Source: Herbaspirillum huttiense (GTDB taxonomy: Bacteria; Pseudomonadota; Gammaproteobacteria; Burkholderiales; Burkholderiaceae_D). From it: DNA of 64,000 bases. Below are positions 34,235 through 42,185 of this stretch, in pieces (positions within the stretch are counted from its first letter, which is position 1; each line of letters opens with the position of its first letter). The notes beneath the pieces were generated by a model. That model saw only the letters and a program-made list of their open reading frames with translations, was not told the DNA's origin and ran no database searches. A program made the position numbers and the translations under genes. The DNA lies in NCBI RefSeq assembly GCF_004367745.1, contig NZ_CP037993.1, positions 1,798,001-1,862,000 of the forward strand, read 5' to 3'.

Positions 34235-34822
34235 TCAGCGGCCCAGCTTGAACTGGAGATGGCGGCGCACCGTTGGCCATTCCGATTCGATGATGGAAAA
34301 CACCACCGTATCGCGATAGGAGCCATCCGGCATGCGCTGGTGATTGCGCAGGATGCCGTCCTGCTTGGCCCCCAGCCGCGCAATGGCGGCACGCGACTGC
34401 TGGTTCATCCAGTGGGTGCGGAACTCTACGGCGATGCAGTGCATGTCCTCGAAGGCGTGGGTGAGCAGCATCAGCTTGCACTCGGTATTGATGCCGGTGC
34501 GCTGGGCACTGGCGGCATACCAGGTGGAGCCTATCTCCACGCGCCGGTTGGCCACGTCGGCATTCATGTAGGTGGTCATGCCGCACAGCGCGCCAGTGTC
34601 ATTGCGGCGGATCACGAAGGGCAGCATGCTGCCCTGCTGCTGCAGGTGCAGGCGGCGTTCGATCTCGGCACGCATGTTTTCCGGCTTGGGGATGGCGGTG
34701 TACCAGAGCTTCCACAGCTTGCCATCCGACACGGCGGCAATGAGCGCATCGTGGTGCTCGGGATGCAGCGGCTCGATCGTGGCGAACTGGCCCTTCAAGG
34801 TGATCGGCGAGAGGAATTGCAT
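34235..34822 (-). CDS. GNAT-family N-acetyltransferase (RimJ/RimL type)
   Basis: A 195-residue acetyltransferase. Family features are PLHPEHHDAL at the N-terminus, PFVIRRNDTGALCGMTTYMN, VEIGSTWYAASAQRTGINTE and AVEFRTHWMNQQSRAAIARLG, the pattern of Acetyltransf_3/RimJ-RimL-like enzymes. It transfers acetyl from acetyl-CoA to a protein N-terminus or small amine. It lies between the MoxR and VWA genes with gaps of 21-26 bases, so it is co-transcribed. The substrate is unknown. Confidence 0.85.
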   Translation of the reverse strand: MQFLSPITLKGQFATIEPLHPEHHDALIAAVSDGKLWKLWYTAIPKPENMRAEIERRLHLQQQGSMLPFVIRRNDTGALCGMTTYMNADVANRRVEIGSTWYAASAQRTGINTECKLMLLTHAFEDMHCIAVEFRTHWMNQQSRAAIARLGAKQDGILRNHQRMPDGSYRDTVVFSIIESEWPTVRRHLQFKLGR

Positions 34823-34848
34823 GGTGGCTCCGGTGGATGGCGGCAGGT

Positions 34849-35724
34849 TCAGCGGTTGTTGCGCGACATGAAGACCAGGCGCTCGAACAGGTGCACATCC
34901 TGCTCGTTCTTGAGCAGCGCGCCATGCAGGGGCGGGACCACGGCCTTGTTGTCCTGGCTGTGCAGGGCTTCTGGCGGGATGTCCTCGGCCATGAGCAGCT
35001 TGAGCCAGTCGATCAGTTCCGAGGTCGAGGGCTTCTTCTTGATGCCCGGTACCTCGCGCACCTGGTAGAAAGCGTCCAGCGCGCGCGCCAGCAGGTCGCG
35101 CTTGATGTGCGGGAAGTGCACGTCAACGATCTGCTGCATGGTCTCCTTGTCGGGGAACTTGATGTAGTGGAAGAAGCAGCGGCGCAGGAAGGCGTCCGGC
35201 AATTCCTTCTCGTTGTTGGAGGTGATGACCACCAGCGGCCGGTGTTTGGCGCGCACCAGTTCGCGCGTCTCGTAGACGTAGAACTCCATGCGGTCGATTT
35301 CGCGCAGCAGGTCGTTGGGGAATTCGATGTCGGCCTTGTCGATCTCGTCGATCAGCAGCACCACCGGCTCCTCAGCCGTGAAAGCCTGCCACAGCACACC
35401 CTTGACGATGTAGTTGTGGATGTCCTTGACGCGTTCGTCGCCCAGCTGCGAATCGCGCAGGCGCGAGACCGCATCGTATTCGTAGAGGCCCTGCTGGGCC
35501 TTGGTGGTGGACTTGATGTGCCACTGCAGCAGCGGGCGGCCCAGGGCCGCGGCCACTTCCTCGGCCAGCATGGTCTTGCCGGTGCCGGGCTCGCCCTTGA
35601 TGAGCAGCGGACGCTGCAGGGTGAGGGCGGCATTGACGGCCAGCTTGAGGTCGTCGGTGGCAACGTAGTTGTCGCTGCCGGTGAATTTGCCTGGATGGGA
35701 TGAAGCGGCGGAATGATCTGGCAT
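34849..35724 (-). CDS. MoxR-family AAA+ ATPase
   Basis: A 291-residue AAA+ ATPase: Walker A GEPGTGKTMLAEE, Walker B VVLLIDEIDKAD, sensor 1 VVITSNNEKELPDAFLRRC with an arginine finger. MoxR ATPases act as chaperones that load cofactors or remodel complexes with VWA partners. The start is ATG 35724 (MPDHSAASSH) with AAGGA upstream. It is the first gene of MoxR-GNAT-VWA on the minus strand and diverges from the SpecificRecomb gene. Confidence 0.9.
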   Translation of the reverse strand: MPDHSAASSHPGKFTGSDNYVATDDLKLAVNAALTLQRPLLIKGEPGTGKTMLAEEVAAALGRPLLQWHIKSTTKAQQGLYEYDAVSRLRDSQLGDERVKDIHNYIVKGVLWQAFTAEEPVVLLIDEIDKADIEFPNDLLREIDRMEFYVYETRELVRAKHRPLVVITSNNEKELPDAFLRRCFFHYIKFPDKETMQQIVDVHFPHIKRDLLARALDAFYQVREVPGIKKKPSTSELIDWLKLLMAEDIPPEALHSQDNKAVVPPLHGALLKNEQDVHLFERLVFMSRNNR

Positions 35725-35926
35725 GGATGCTGTCCTTGTCAGGTTGCTGTGGTTGGATTGCCGGGAAGATGCGGCATTGCAGCAGCCGCGCCGGACATTT
35801 CTTCGAGTATAAGGGAAAAGCCGGCCAAATCCGGCGCACCTGCGACGGCTTGAATTCTGCTCAATCGTTCCTATATCAAGGGCTACGCATGCAACAAACT
35901 GACAGCGCCCCAGGCGCTCACTGCCC

Positions 35927-38176
35927 ATGAAATTTCTTTTCTTCAAGATGCTGGTGGTGTGGAGACGAATGCGTCACGGCATGCAGGCGCGTTACATGGA
36001 CCGGCATGATGTCGGCCGGCAGCTGGAAGTCCTGATGCGCCGCATCGACCCGGCTGCCAGCTGGCACGAGCGGGCCAACTGGATGATCGACGTGGCTGAA
36101 TGGCTGCGCCATCGCCCGGCGGTGTCGCTGCTGGACCGCCAGGCCTGGCACCAGGTGCGTCGCCAGCGGCTGGCCATCATGCTGGACTGGCTGGACCAGC
36201 ACCGCGACGTGCGGCGCGCGGTCCAGAACGCGCTGCAGAAGACCCTGCGCGAAGCCACCGGCCCCGAACTTTTCTCCACCACTGGCCTGCCGCACGAACC
36301 CGGCTTCTTCGGCGAACTGAGCGAACGCCTGGCCCGGCTGATCCTGCCGCGCCACCTTTCGCCCACTGACCTCTCTTCGCTGTTCACGGCCATGTTCCCC
36401 GATCCGGACGACGCCGCCTGGCTGCTGGAGCTGGACAATGAACTGCTGCAGCGGCTGTGGAAGCTGATGGCCGATGACGGCATCTCCCACATGTACTGGC
36501 AGCAGATCGAGGAAGCCATCACCTATCTGACCACCACGGTGGTGGCCGACGGCATCAGCCCGGCCTTCCGCCAGCGGCTGGAACCCAAGATGCCCATGCG
36601 CGCCACGCCCTTCCTGGCGCTGCGGCGCGAGATGGAGGCCTGGCTGCGCGCCCAGCCGGGCGACCTCGGCGCCTTGCGCAGCGTGCGCATGCTGGTGGCG
36701 GTGTGCCATGCGCAGACCGACCGCATCTACGCGCACCTGGATGAATACGGCGTCTCGGTGAGCCTGGTGTATCGCGTCGAACGCATGCGCGCGCACTTGC
36801 AGCGCATCGGGCGGCTCATCGATGTGCGTTCCGGTGTGCCTGGTCCGGTCATCAGCCCGGCCGTGCCCGGCATGGTGGCGCGGCCGGCGGCGCTGGCCGG
36901 GGCCGGGCGCATGCAGTTGCTGCTGTGCGACCTGATCTCCGCCCACCATCACCGCGACTCGGTACGCGGCCTGATGCGGCGCAGTTTTGCCCTGCTGGCG
37001 CGCAAGATGGTCGAGCGCAATGCCGATCACCGGGAGCAGGCCATCGCCCGCGACGGTGCCGGTTATCGCCGGGTGATGCGGGCCGGTCTGGTGGGCGGTG
37101 CGGTCATCGCCGCCACGGCGCTGGTCAAGCAGAGCCTGTCGACGCTGGGCGTGGTGCACTTCGTCGATGGCGCGCTGGCTTCATTGAATTACGCCGCCAG
37201 TTTCCTGCTCATTGCCGCGCTGGGCGGCGTGCTGGCCACGCGCCAGCCGGCCGTGACCGCACCGGCCCTGGCCTCGCGCATGGGAGACCTGGATGCGGAG
37301 GGCATGCGTGACCTGATTGCCGAATCCGGCCAGCTGCTGCGTTCGCAGTCGGCGGGCATCTTTGGCAATCTGCTGGCGGTGATCCCGGTCACCGCCGCGC
37401 TGTGTGCCCTGGGCTGGTTCGCGCTGGGCAGCCAGCCCATGCCGGCCAACGAGGCGCGCCAGGCCATCGCTGCGCTCTCGCTGGTAGGCCCCACGCCCCT
37501 GTATGCCGCGCTGACCGGCGTGTTGCTGTGGCTGGCCAGTCTCGCGGCCGGCTTTGCCGACAACTGGTTTGCCCTGCGCCGGGTACGGGAAGTGGTGTCC
37601 AACCATCGCCGCCTGGTGCACGGTCTCGGCGCCATGCGCGCCCAGCGCTGCGCCGCCTGGCTGGAGCGCAACGTGGCCACCATCGCCGGAAGCCTGTCGC
37701 TGGCCGTGCTGCTGGGGCTGGCACCGGTGGTGGCGGCCTTCTTCAGCTTGCCGCTGGATATCCGCCATGTCACCTTGGCTGCTGGCACGCTCACGGCAGC
37801 GGTCTTCAGCCTCGGCTGGGAAATCCTGATGACGCCCGCCTTCTGGCTGGCTGCCGGCGGTGTGGCTGCGACGGCCCTGTTGTCGGTGGCGGTGGCCTTC
37901 GCCTGTGCACTGGCGCTGGCGCTGCGCTCGCGCGACTTGCCGCGCCGCGCCCGCAATATCGCCATGCGGGCGGTGTTGCGCCGTTTCGTCGTCCGGCCCT
38001 TGTTCTTCATTCTTCCGCAAAAAACGGATGCGGCAGTGCAGGATGACGCCGGAGAAGACGAGGACGACGACGATGACGGGCAGGGCGGCGCGCGCCAGGA
38101 CAACCGGCAACCGCGCCTGGCTTCACTTGAGCCTGGGCAAGATATGCACGTCCAGGCTACGCGGCATGTCGCCTAG
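35927..38176 (+). CDS. SpecificRecomb family membrane protein (so-called site-specific recombinase)
   Basis: A 749-residue protein of the beta/gammaproteobacterial family annotated as site-specific recombinase (Gcr-like). The N-terminal ~380 residues are soluble and helical. The C-terminal half has about seven hydrophobic helices (GGAVIAATALV, FLLIAALGGVLA, LLAVIPVTAALCALGWFAL and others), then an acidic tail of consecutive Asp and Glu. No recombinase catalytic motif is visible, and the membrane topology argues against DNA cleavage. ATG 35927 gives MKFLFFKML. The true function is unknown. Confidence 0.78.
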   Translation: MKFLFFKMLVVWRRMRHGMQARYMDRHDVGRQLEVLMRRIDPAASWHERANWMIDVAEWLRHRPAVSLLDRQAWHQVRRQRLAIMLDWLDQHRDVRRAVQNALQKTLREATGPELFSTTGLPHEPGFFGELSERLARLILPRHLSPTDLSSLFTAMFPDPDDAAWLLELDNELLQRLWKLMADDGISHMYWQQIEEAITYLTTTVVADGISPAFRQRLEPKMPMRATPFLALRREMEAWLRAQPGDLGALRSVRMLVAVCHAQTDRIYAHLDEYGVSVSLVYRVERMRAHLQRIGRLIDVRSGVPGPVISPAVPGMVARPAALAGAGRMQLLLCDLISAHHHRDSVRGLMRRSFALLARKMVERNADHREQAIARDGAGYRRVMRAGLVGGAVIAATALVKQSLSTLGVVHFVDGALASLNYAASFLLIAALGGVLATRQPAVTAPALASRMGDLDAEGMRDLIAESGQLLRSQSAGIFGNLLAVIPVTAALCALGWFALGSQPMPANEARQAIAALSLVGPTPLYAALTGVLLWLASLAAGFADNWFALRRVREVVSNHRRLVHGLGAMRAQRCAAWLERNVATIAGSLSLAVLLGLAPVVAAFFSLPLDIRHVTLAAGTLTAAVFSLGWEILMTPAFWLAAGGVAATALLSVAVAFACALALALRSRDLPRRARNIAMRAVLRRFVVRPLFFILPQKTDAAVQDDAGEDEDDDDDGQGGARQDNRQPRLASLEPGQDMHVQATRHVA

Positions 38177-38540
38177 CGTTGGCATCAGCCAGATGCCATA
38201 GCGTTAATATTGCAGCGCATATAATGCGTCGATCGCCCGCCCGGCCTTGCCTGGCGGGCGATTGCGTCTGTCGGGGAGGGTTTGCGGGCAGGGATGACGC
38301 TGCCGGTTTTATTGGTTAGAATCGAAAGCGTTTTTTGCGCAAGGCAGGGGGAGTGGAGAGACAAGCTTGAGCCGAAACATCGGTTGAGCCATAGCAGAAC
38401 AGCCAAACCTGCAATACCAGGGCAATCGAACAAGCACGATAAAGTTTGCCGCTGGCAGCAAAAGATGCGTTTCGTCGGGTGTCCGCCGCGCCGAGGTTGA
38501 GGCGGGACGGATGGGAAGTCCAATCACTTACCCTGCTCAC
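38177..38540. other. 364-bp intergenic region before the cytochrome c pair
   Basis: A 10-bp hairpin (38232-38241 with 38253-38262) without a T run may end the upstream transcript. TAGAAT at about 38317-38322 is a possible -10 of the cytochrome promoter. No ORF is supported. Confidence 0.45.
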
Positions 38541-38861
38541 ATGAAAAAACACCTCGTGTTTCTTGCCCTGGCTGGCGTGCTCGGCAGCGCGTCCGCGGCC
38601 GACATCGTCGGCAATGCCAAGGCCGCTGAAAACAAAGTCTCCATGTGCATTGGTTGCCATGGCATCCCCGGCTACAAAGCCAGCTATCCCGAGGTCTACC
38701 AGGTGCCGATGCTGGGCGGGCAGTCCGCCAAGTACATCGAGAACGCGCTGCGCGCCTACCAGAAGGGGGAGCGCAAGCATCCTTCGATGATGGGCGTGGC
38801 CGCCAGCCTGTCGGACCAGGACATCGCCGACCTGGCCGCCTACTATTCGCAGCAGAAGTGA
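38541..38861 (+). CDS. small periplasmic cytochrome c (class I)
   Basis: A 106-residue protein with a signal peptide (HLVFLALAGVLGSASA) and one haem c site, CIGCH. The axial Met is probably in KHPSMMG. DLAAYYSQQK is a typical cytochrome c terminal helix. A soluble periplasmic electron carrier of the c553/c4-half type. ATG 38541 is the second in-frame start and begins the signal peptide. It is followed after 13 bases by a second cytochrome, so the pair forms one operon. Confidence 0.88.
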   Translation: MKKHLVFLALAGVLGSASAADIVGNAKAAENKVSMCIGCHGIPGYKASYPEVYQVPMLGGQSAKYIENALRAYQKGERKHPSMMGVAASLSDQDIADLAAYYSQQK

Positions 38862-38874
38862 GGGGAGCCACGAG

Positions 38875-39228
38875 ATGAAGAAGAACCTGATTGCCCTGTC
38901 GCTGCTGGGTGCCACCGCCTTGCTGTCGCAAGTGGCCAGTGCCGCCGATGTAGCCAATGGCCGTGCGCTGGTGGAGAAGTACAACTGCGCCTCCTGCCAC
39001 GGCAAGGACTACAACTCGCCCATCGATCCGGGCTACCCGAAGCTGGCCGGCCAGCATGCGGACTACCTCAAGCATGCCCTGACGGCCTACCGCCGGGGTG
39101 ACACCGCCATGAATGGCCGCAACAACGCCATCATGTCCGGCCAGGCCAAGCCGCTCACGGATCGCGACATCAACGATATCGCGGCTTATCTGCACAGCCT
39201 GCCGGGGAGCCTGGTGGTGCGCAAGTAA
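38875..39228 (+). CDS. small periplasmic cytochrome c (class I)
   Basis: A 117-residue protein with a signal peptide (IALSLLGATALLSQVASA), a haem site CASCH, and the segments PKLAGQHADYLKHALTAYR and MNGRNNAIMSG (axial Met). Paralogous to the preceding gene and translated from the same message. The pair together resembles a split cytochrome c4. The partner oxidase or dehydrogenase is not in the window. It ends before a clear terminator. Confidence 0.88.
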   Translation: MKKNLIALSLLGATALLSQVASAADVANGRALVEKYNCASCHGKDYNSPIDPGYPKLAGQHADYLKHALTAYRRGDTAMNGRNNAIMSGQAKPLTDRDINDIAAYLHSLPGSLVVRK

Positions 39229-39251
39229 GCTGCGCCTGTTGCGTATGAAAG

Positions 39252-39288
39252 AAAGCCACGCCGGCAGAGAGTTGCGGCGTGGCTTTTT
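39252..39288 (+). terminator. terminator of the cytochrome c operon
   Basis: A perfect 12-bp stem (39252-39263 with 39275-39286) is followed by Ts, 23 bases after the stop codon. Confidence 0.85.
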
Positions 39289-39327
39289 GTTGTCCTTTCT
39301 TGGGGCGGGGAGAGCGGCTACGGTGGT

Positions 39328-39368
39328 TTGATAATGATTTGTTCATGATGCATAATCGTTTCATGAAC
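39328..39368 (+). promoter_or_regulatory. sigma-70 promoter with overlapping perfect dyad (probable autoregulatory operator)
   Basis: TTGATA (39328-39333) and CATAAT (39351-39356) are exactly 17 bases apart. A perfect 8-bp inverted repeat, GTTCATGA (39341-39348) and TCATGAAC (39361-39368), brackets the -10 and covers the ATG at 39363. Binding there would block RNA polymerase. The predicted transcription start is at or next to 39363, so the first gene may be leaderless. Confidence 0.65.
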
Positions 39369-39581
39369 GCCACAGCTGATCTCCTTCTGATCGGGGACCT
39401 CCCCCAGCTTCGCCTGATCGCATGGAACCGTGATCCCCACGATGCGATAACGGGCGAGGAGGCGTTCGAGCTTTATGAGCGCAACTGGCGCTTCGTCGAC
39501 CAGGACGCGCTTGATCCGCGCGAACGTGCTGTGCTGGACCGCCTGGTGCACCAATATGGTCATGGCATCCTGCATGTTTGA
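39363..39581 (+). CDS. 72-aa protein paired with AbiEii-like nucleotidyltransferase; candidate antitoxin or regulator
   Basis: A 72-residue acidic protein of unknown family: MNATADLLLIGDLPQLRLIA at the N-terminus, a central EEAFELYERNWRFVD helix-like segment and a C-terminus ending HGILHV. No classical helix-turn-helix is evident. ATG 39363 coincides with the predicted transcription start. ATG 39345 would add six residues but lies upstream of it. The stop overlaps the start of the next gene by 8 bases. The place, size and overlap are those of a toxin-antitoxin partner. The function is inferred only from context. Confidence 0.6.
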   Translation: MNATADLLLIGDLPQLRLIAWNRDPHDAITGEEAFELYERNWRFVDQDALDPRERAVLDRLVHQYGHGILHV

Positions 39582-40269
39582 GCGGCCTCATCATCGCCGC
39601 ATCGCGCAGTTACTTTCTTCCCTGGATGCTGATTTCCTGCTGGCCTGCGGCTGTTATTTCGGGGGCGGCACGGCCATTGTCCTGATGCTGGGTGAATACA
39701 GGGAATCCGTGGATGTGGATTTTCTCTGCAGTTCGCAAGACGGATACCGTGCCTTGCGCAACACCATTACCAATGCATCGCTGGGTGCCATGCTGCGAGC
39801 GCCTGTGGAGCTGGCCAGAGAGGTGAGGGCGGATCGCTATGGCATTCGGACCTTCGTCAAGGTCGATGGCGTGGCGGTCAAGTTCGAGGTGGTCAGCGAG
39901 GGGCGTATTGCCGTCGCCGGCGGCGTGGATGCGCGACTGGGGGTTCCTGTTCTTTCACGCGTGGACATGTATGCCGAAAAGCTGTTGGCCAACGCTGATC
40001 GCTGGGGCGATAAATCCGCCTTGAGCCGTGACGTGATCGACCTGGCATTGATGATCCTGCATTGGGGCAGCATTCCGGCAGCAGCCTGGGATAAGGCGCG
40101 TCTTGCCTATGGCCAGAGCATCGATATCGCGTATGACAAGGCATTGGGGTTGATTGCAGATCCTGCCTATCTTGCAGCTTGCCTGCAAAAGATGCATATG
40201 GATCCGGCGCTGGCCGTGCGCATTCCAGATCTCTTGCATAGCGCACGTTCGGGTAAAACCGCTGTTTGA
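39574..40269 (+). CDS. AbiEii/AbiGii toxin-like nucleotidyltransferase
   Basis: A 231-residue DNA polymerase beta-type nucleotidyltransferase. Motifs are FGGGTAIVLML (residues 29-39), the metal pair SVDVD (Asp47, Asp49), a third carboxylate in VKFEVV (Glu105), and the AbiEii-type EKLLANADRW...RDVIDLALM (residues 135-160). AbiEii toxins transfer nucleotides to RNA or tRNA and are held in check by an AbiEi partner. No AbiEi (about 200 aa, winged helix) is here, only the 72-aa upstream protein. ATG 39574 overlaps that gene. G+C is low for the window (30 of 60 bases at 39691-39750). Confidence 0.8.
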   Translation: MFERPHHRRIAQLLSSLDADFLLACGCYFGGGTAIVLMLGEYRESVDVDFLCSSQDGYRALRNTITNASLGAMLRAPVELAREVRADRYGIRTFVKVDGVAVKFEVVSEGRIAVAGGVDARLGVPVLSRVDMYAEKLLANADRWGDKSALSRDVIDLALMILHWGSIPAAAWDKARLAYGQSIDIAYDKALGLIADPAYLAACLQKMHMDPALAVRIPDLLHSARSGKTAV

Positions 40270-40290
40270 ACCCGAGGGGGGCTTGGCTGA

Positions 40291-40722
40291 TCAGCCTTGC
40301 GCCCGCCGCTTGATATTCTCGATATAAGCCGCCCCATCCGGCGGCAAGCCATTGCGCTGGGCGTTCCAGATCATCTCGCCCAGGGCTTCCATGATTTCAT
40401 GATGGGCATCGTGTTCCGAGCCGCGGCGCTGGGCCAGCAGCTGGAAGGCGCCACGGATGCCGGGGGGCTGGTCGATGGAGATCTGTTCCGTGATCGACAG
40501 GTGCATCGACAGATGCAGGAAGGGATTGCTCTGGCCGCGTTCGATCGAATAGTCGGCCGCGAGTGCTTCGTCCACGTCGCGCAGGGCATCGTGGTATTCC
40601 GGATGCTGCAGGATCCAGTCGCGGGCGATGGCTTCCAGGGGCGTCAGGACCTGGTTGCCCTGGTGCTTGCGGTAGGCTTCGCAGAAAAAGCGGCGGACAT
40701 CGTGCTGGGACGGCGTGAACAT
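40291..40722 (-). CDS. DUF1841 family protein
   Basis: A 143-residue cytoplasmic helical protein of the DUF1841 family, common in beta- and gammaproteobacteria. Recognisable segments are MFTPSQHDVRRFFCEAYRK, NPFLHLSMHLSITEQIS and HEIMEALGEMIWNAQRNGLP. Its function is unknown. Several conserved His and Glu in HLSMHL and HDAHHEIME could bind metal, but this is speculation. It is convergent with the AbiEii-like gene, 21 bases apart. Confidence 0.85.
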   Translation of the reverse strand: MFTPSQHDVRRFFCEAYRKHQGNQVLTPLEAIARDWILQHPEYHDALRDVDEALAADYSIERGQSNPFLHLSMHLSITEQISIDQPPGIRGAFQLLAQRRGSEHDAHHEIMEALGEMIWNAQRNGLPPDGAAYIENIKRRAQG

Positions 40723-40936
40723 GGCGGTGCATCAATCGGGGATAAAGCGCTATTCTACGCTGGTCTGCCGCCCGCTTCAGGAGGCCGCCCAAGGCCTGCG
40801 GCACGACAGGTCCAGATGAAGTAATATTCTTTCCCTACGACAAGCATCTGAATAATCCATCCAATGCAGTACCCGGCCGCATCGCCCTGGCGCGATGGGG
40901 GGAAACGCAAGGCCGGGCAGCGAGAAGGAAGCATGC

Positions 40937-42178
40937 ATGCTTTTTGGCGGAAGCCTGATCCGGCCTGTGCGCCGTCCACGGACATGGACGCGGCCCTTGC
41001 TCTGTATCGCGCTGGCCCTGCTGGGCTGCTGCGCGCAGGCCGCGCTGGCGGCCCCCTCGGCGGCGGCCAAGGCGAGCATGGCCAGTGACGAGCAGCCGGC
41101 CGACGAATCCACCCTGGCCATCGGCTTTGCCGGCCCCTTGAGCGGCCCCTCCATGGGGGTGGGCCGCAGCATGCGCAATGGCGTGCAACTGGCGCTGGAT
41201 GAGGCCAACCGGCGCGGTGTGGTCATCGCCGGCAAGCATTACCGGATCAAGCTCGTGGCCCAGGATGATCGCGCCGATCCGGGCACGGCCGAATACGTGG
41301 CGCGCTATCTGGTCGGCCAGCGTGTCATCGGTGTGGTCGGGCACTGGACCAGCGGCACCAGTCTGGCAGCGGCCCCGGTCTACCATGCCGCTGGCGTGAT
41401 CCAGGTGACGCCCTCGGCGATGAGCCGCAAGCTGACGGCCCTGTCTTATCCGCGCATCTTCCGCACCATTCCCAACAACGAGAGCATCGGCCGCTGGTCC
41501 GCGCGTTACGCCGTCGACAAGCTGGGCGTGCGCTCCGTGGTGACCATTGACGACCGCACGCCCTTCGGGCAGGGGCTGGCCGAGCAGTTCGCCCGCGAGG
41601 TGGAGGCGCAGGGTGGCAAGGTGCTGGCGCGCTACAACGTCAGCGACAAGACCTCCGACTTCAACGCTCCGCTGATGCAGGCGCGCAGCCTCAAGCCGGA
41701 CCTGATCTTCTTCGGTGGACTGGACTGGCAGGCCGGCGTGCTGGCCAAGTCCATCCGCCGGCTGAAGCTGGAAGCGCGCCTGATGGCCTCGGCCGGTACC
41801 TTGGGTTTGCCTTTCCTCATGCGCGCCGGACCCGATGCCAATGGCACGCTGGTCCTCGAACCCGGGCCGCCGCAGGACAAGATGCCCGGCTGGCGGCAGT
41901 TCCGCCAGCGCTACAGCGAAGCCTTCGATTCCGACATCGACCTCTATGCGGTTTTCGCCTATGAAGCGGCGCAGTCCATCCTGCTGGGCCTGCGCCAGGC
42001 CGGCAGCATCGATCCGGATGCGGTGGCCCGGGCCATGCACCGGCTGCGCTTCGAGGGCGTGAGCGGACCGGTGGCCTTCAACGAGGAAGGGGATCTGCTC
42101 AACCCGACTTTTACCCTGTATGAAGTTCAGGACCAGCGCTGGGTGCCGGTCACGCGTCTGTACGGGCTTCCGCGCTAG
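40937..42178 (+). CDS. LivK-like ABC transporter substrate-binding protein
   Basis: A 413-residue periplasmic binding protein of the branched-chain amino acid/amide class (Peripla_BP_6). The signal peptide is LLCIALALLGCCAQAALA, and the mature domain begins LAIGFAGPLSGPSMGVGRSM. Other typical segments are LVAQDDRADPGTAEYVARYL, VGHWTSGTSLAAAPVYHAAG and FFGGLDWQAGVLAKSIRRL. ATG 40937 follows GAAGGA. No ABC permease or ATPase genes adjoin, so it is an orphan binding protein or sensor. A similar orphan lies at 47334. Confidence 0.85.
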   Translation: MLFGGSLIRPVRRPRTWTRPLLCIALALLGCCAQAALAAPSAAAKASMASDEQPADESTLAIGFAGPLSGPSMGVGRSMRNGVQLALDEANRRGVVIAGKHYRIKLVAQDDRADPGTAEYVARYLVGQRVIGVVGHWTSGTSLAAAPVYHAAGVIQVTPSAMSRKLTALSYPRIFRTIPNNESIGRWSARYAVDKLGVRSVVTIDDRTPFGQGLAEQFAREVEAQGGKVLARYNVSDKTSDFNAPLMQARSLKPDLIFFGGLDWQAGVLAKSIRRLKLEARLMASAGTLGLPFLMRAGPDANGTLVLEPGPPQDKMPGWRQFRQRYSEAFDSDIDLYAVFAYEAAQSILLGLRQAGSIDPDAVARAMHRLRFEGVSGPVAFNEEGDLLNPTFTLYEVQDQRWVPVTRLYGLPR

Positions 42179-42185
42179 CGCGTTC

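Noticed and set aside
32882-35068. 728-aa plus-strand frame
   Set aside because: It runs antisense across the VWA and GNAT genes and into the MoxR gene, which have clear motifs. It is a by-product of high-GC codon bias.
35918-37159. 413-aa minus-strand frame
   Set aside because: Antisense to the SpecificRecomb gene and composed mainly of His/Gln/Arg, as expected of reverse-complemented Leu/Val/Ala codons.
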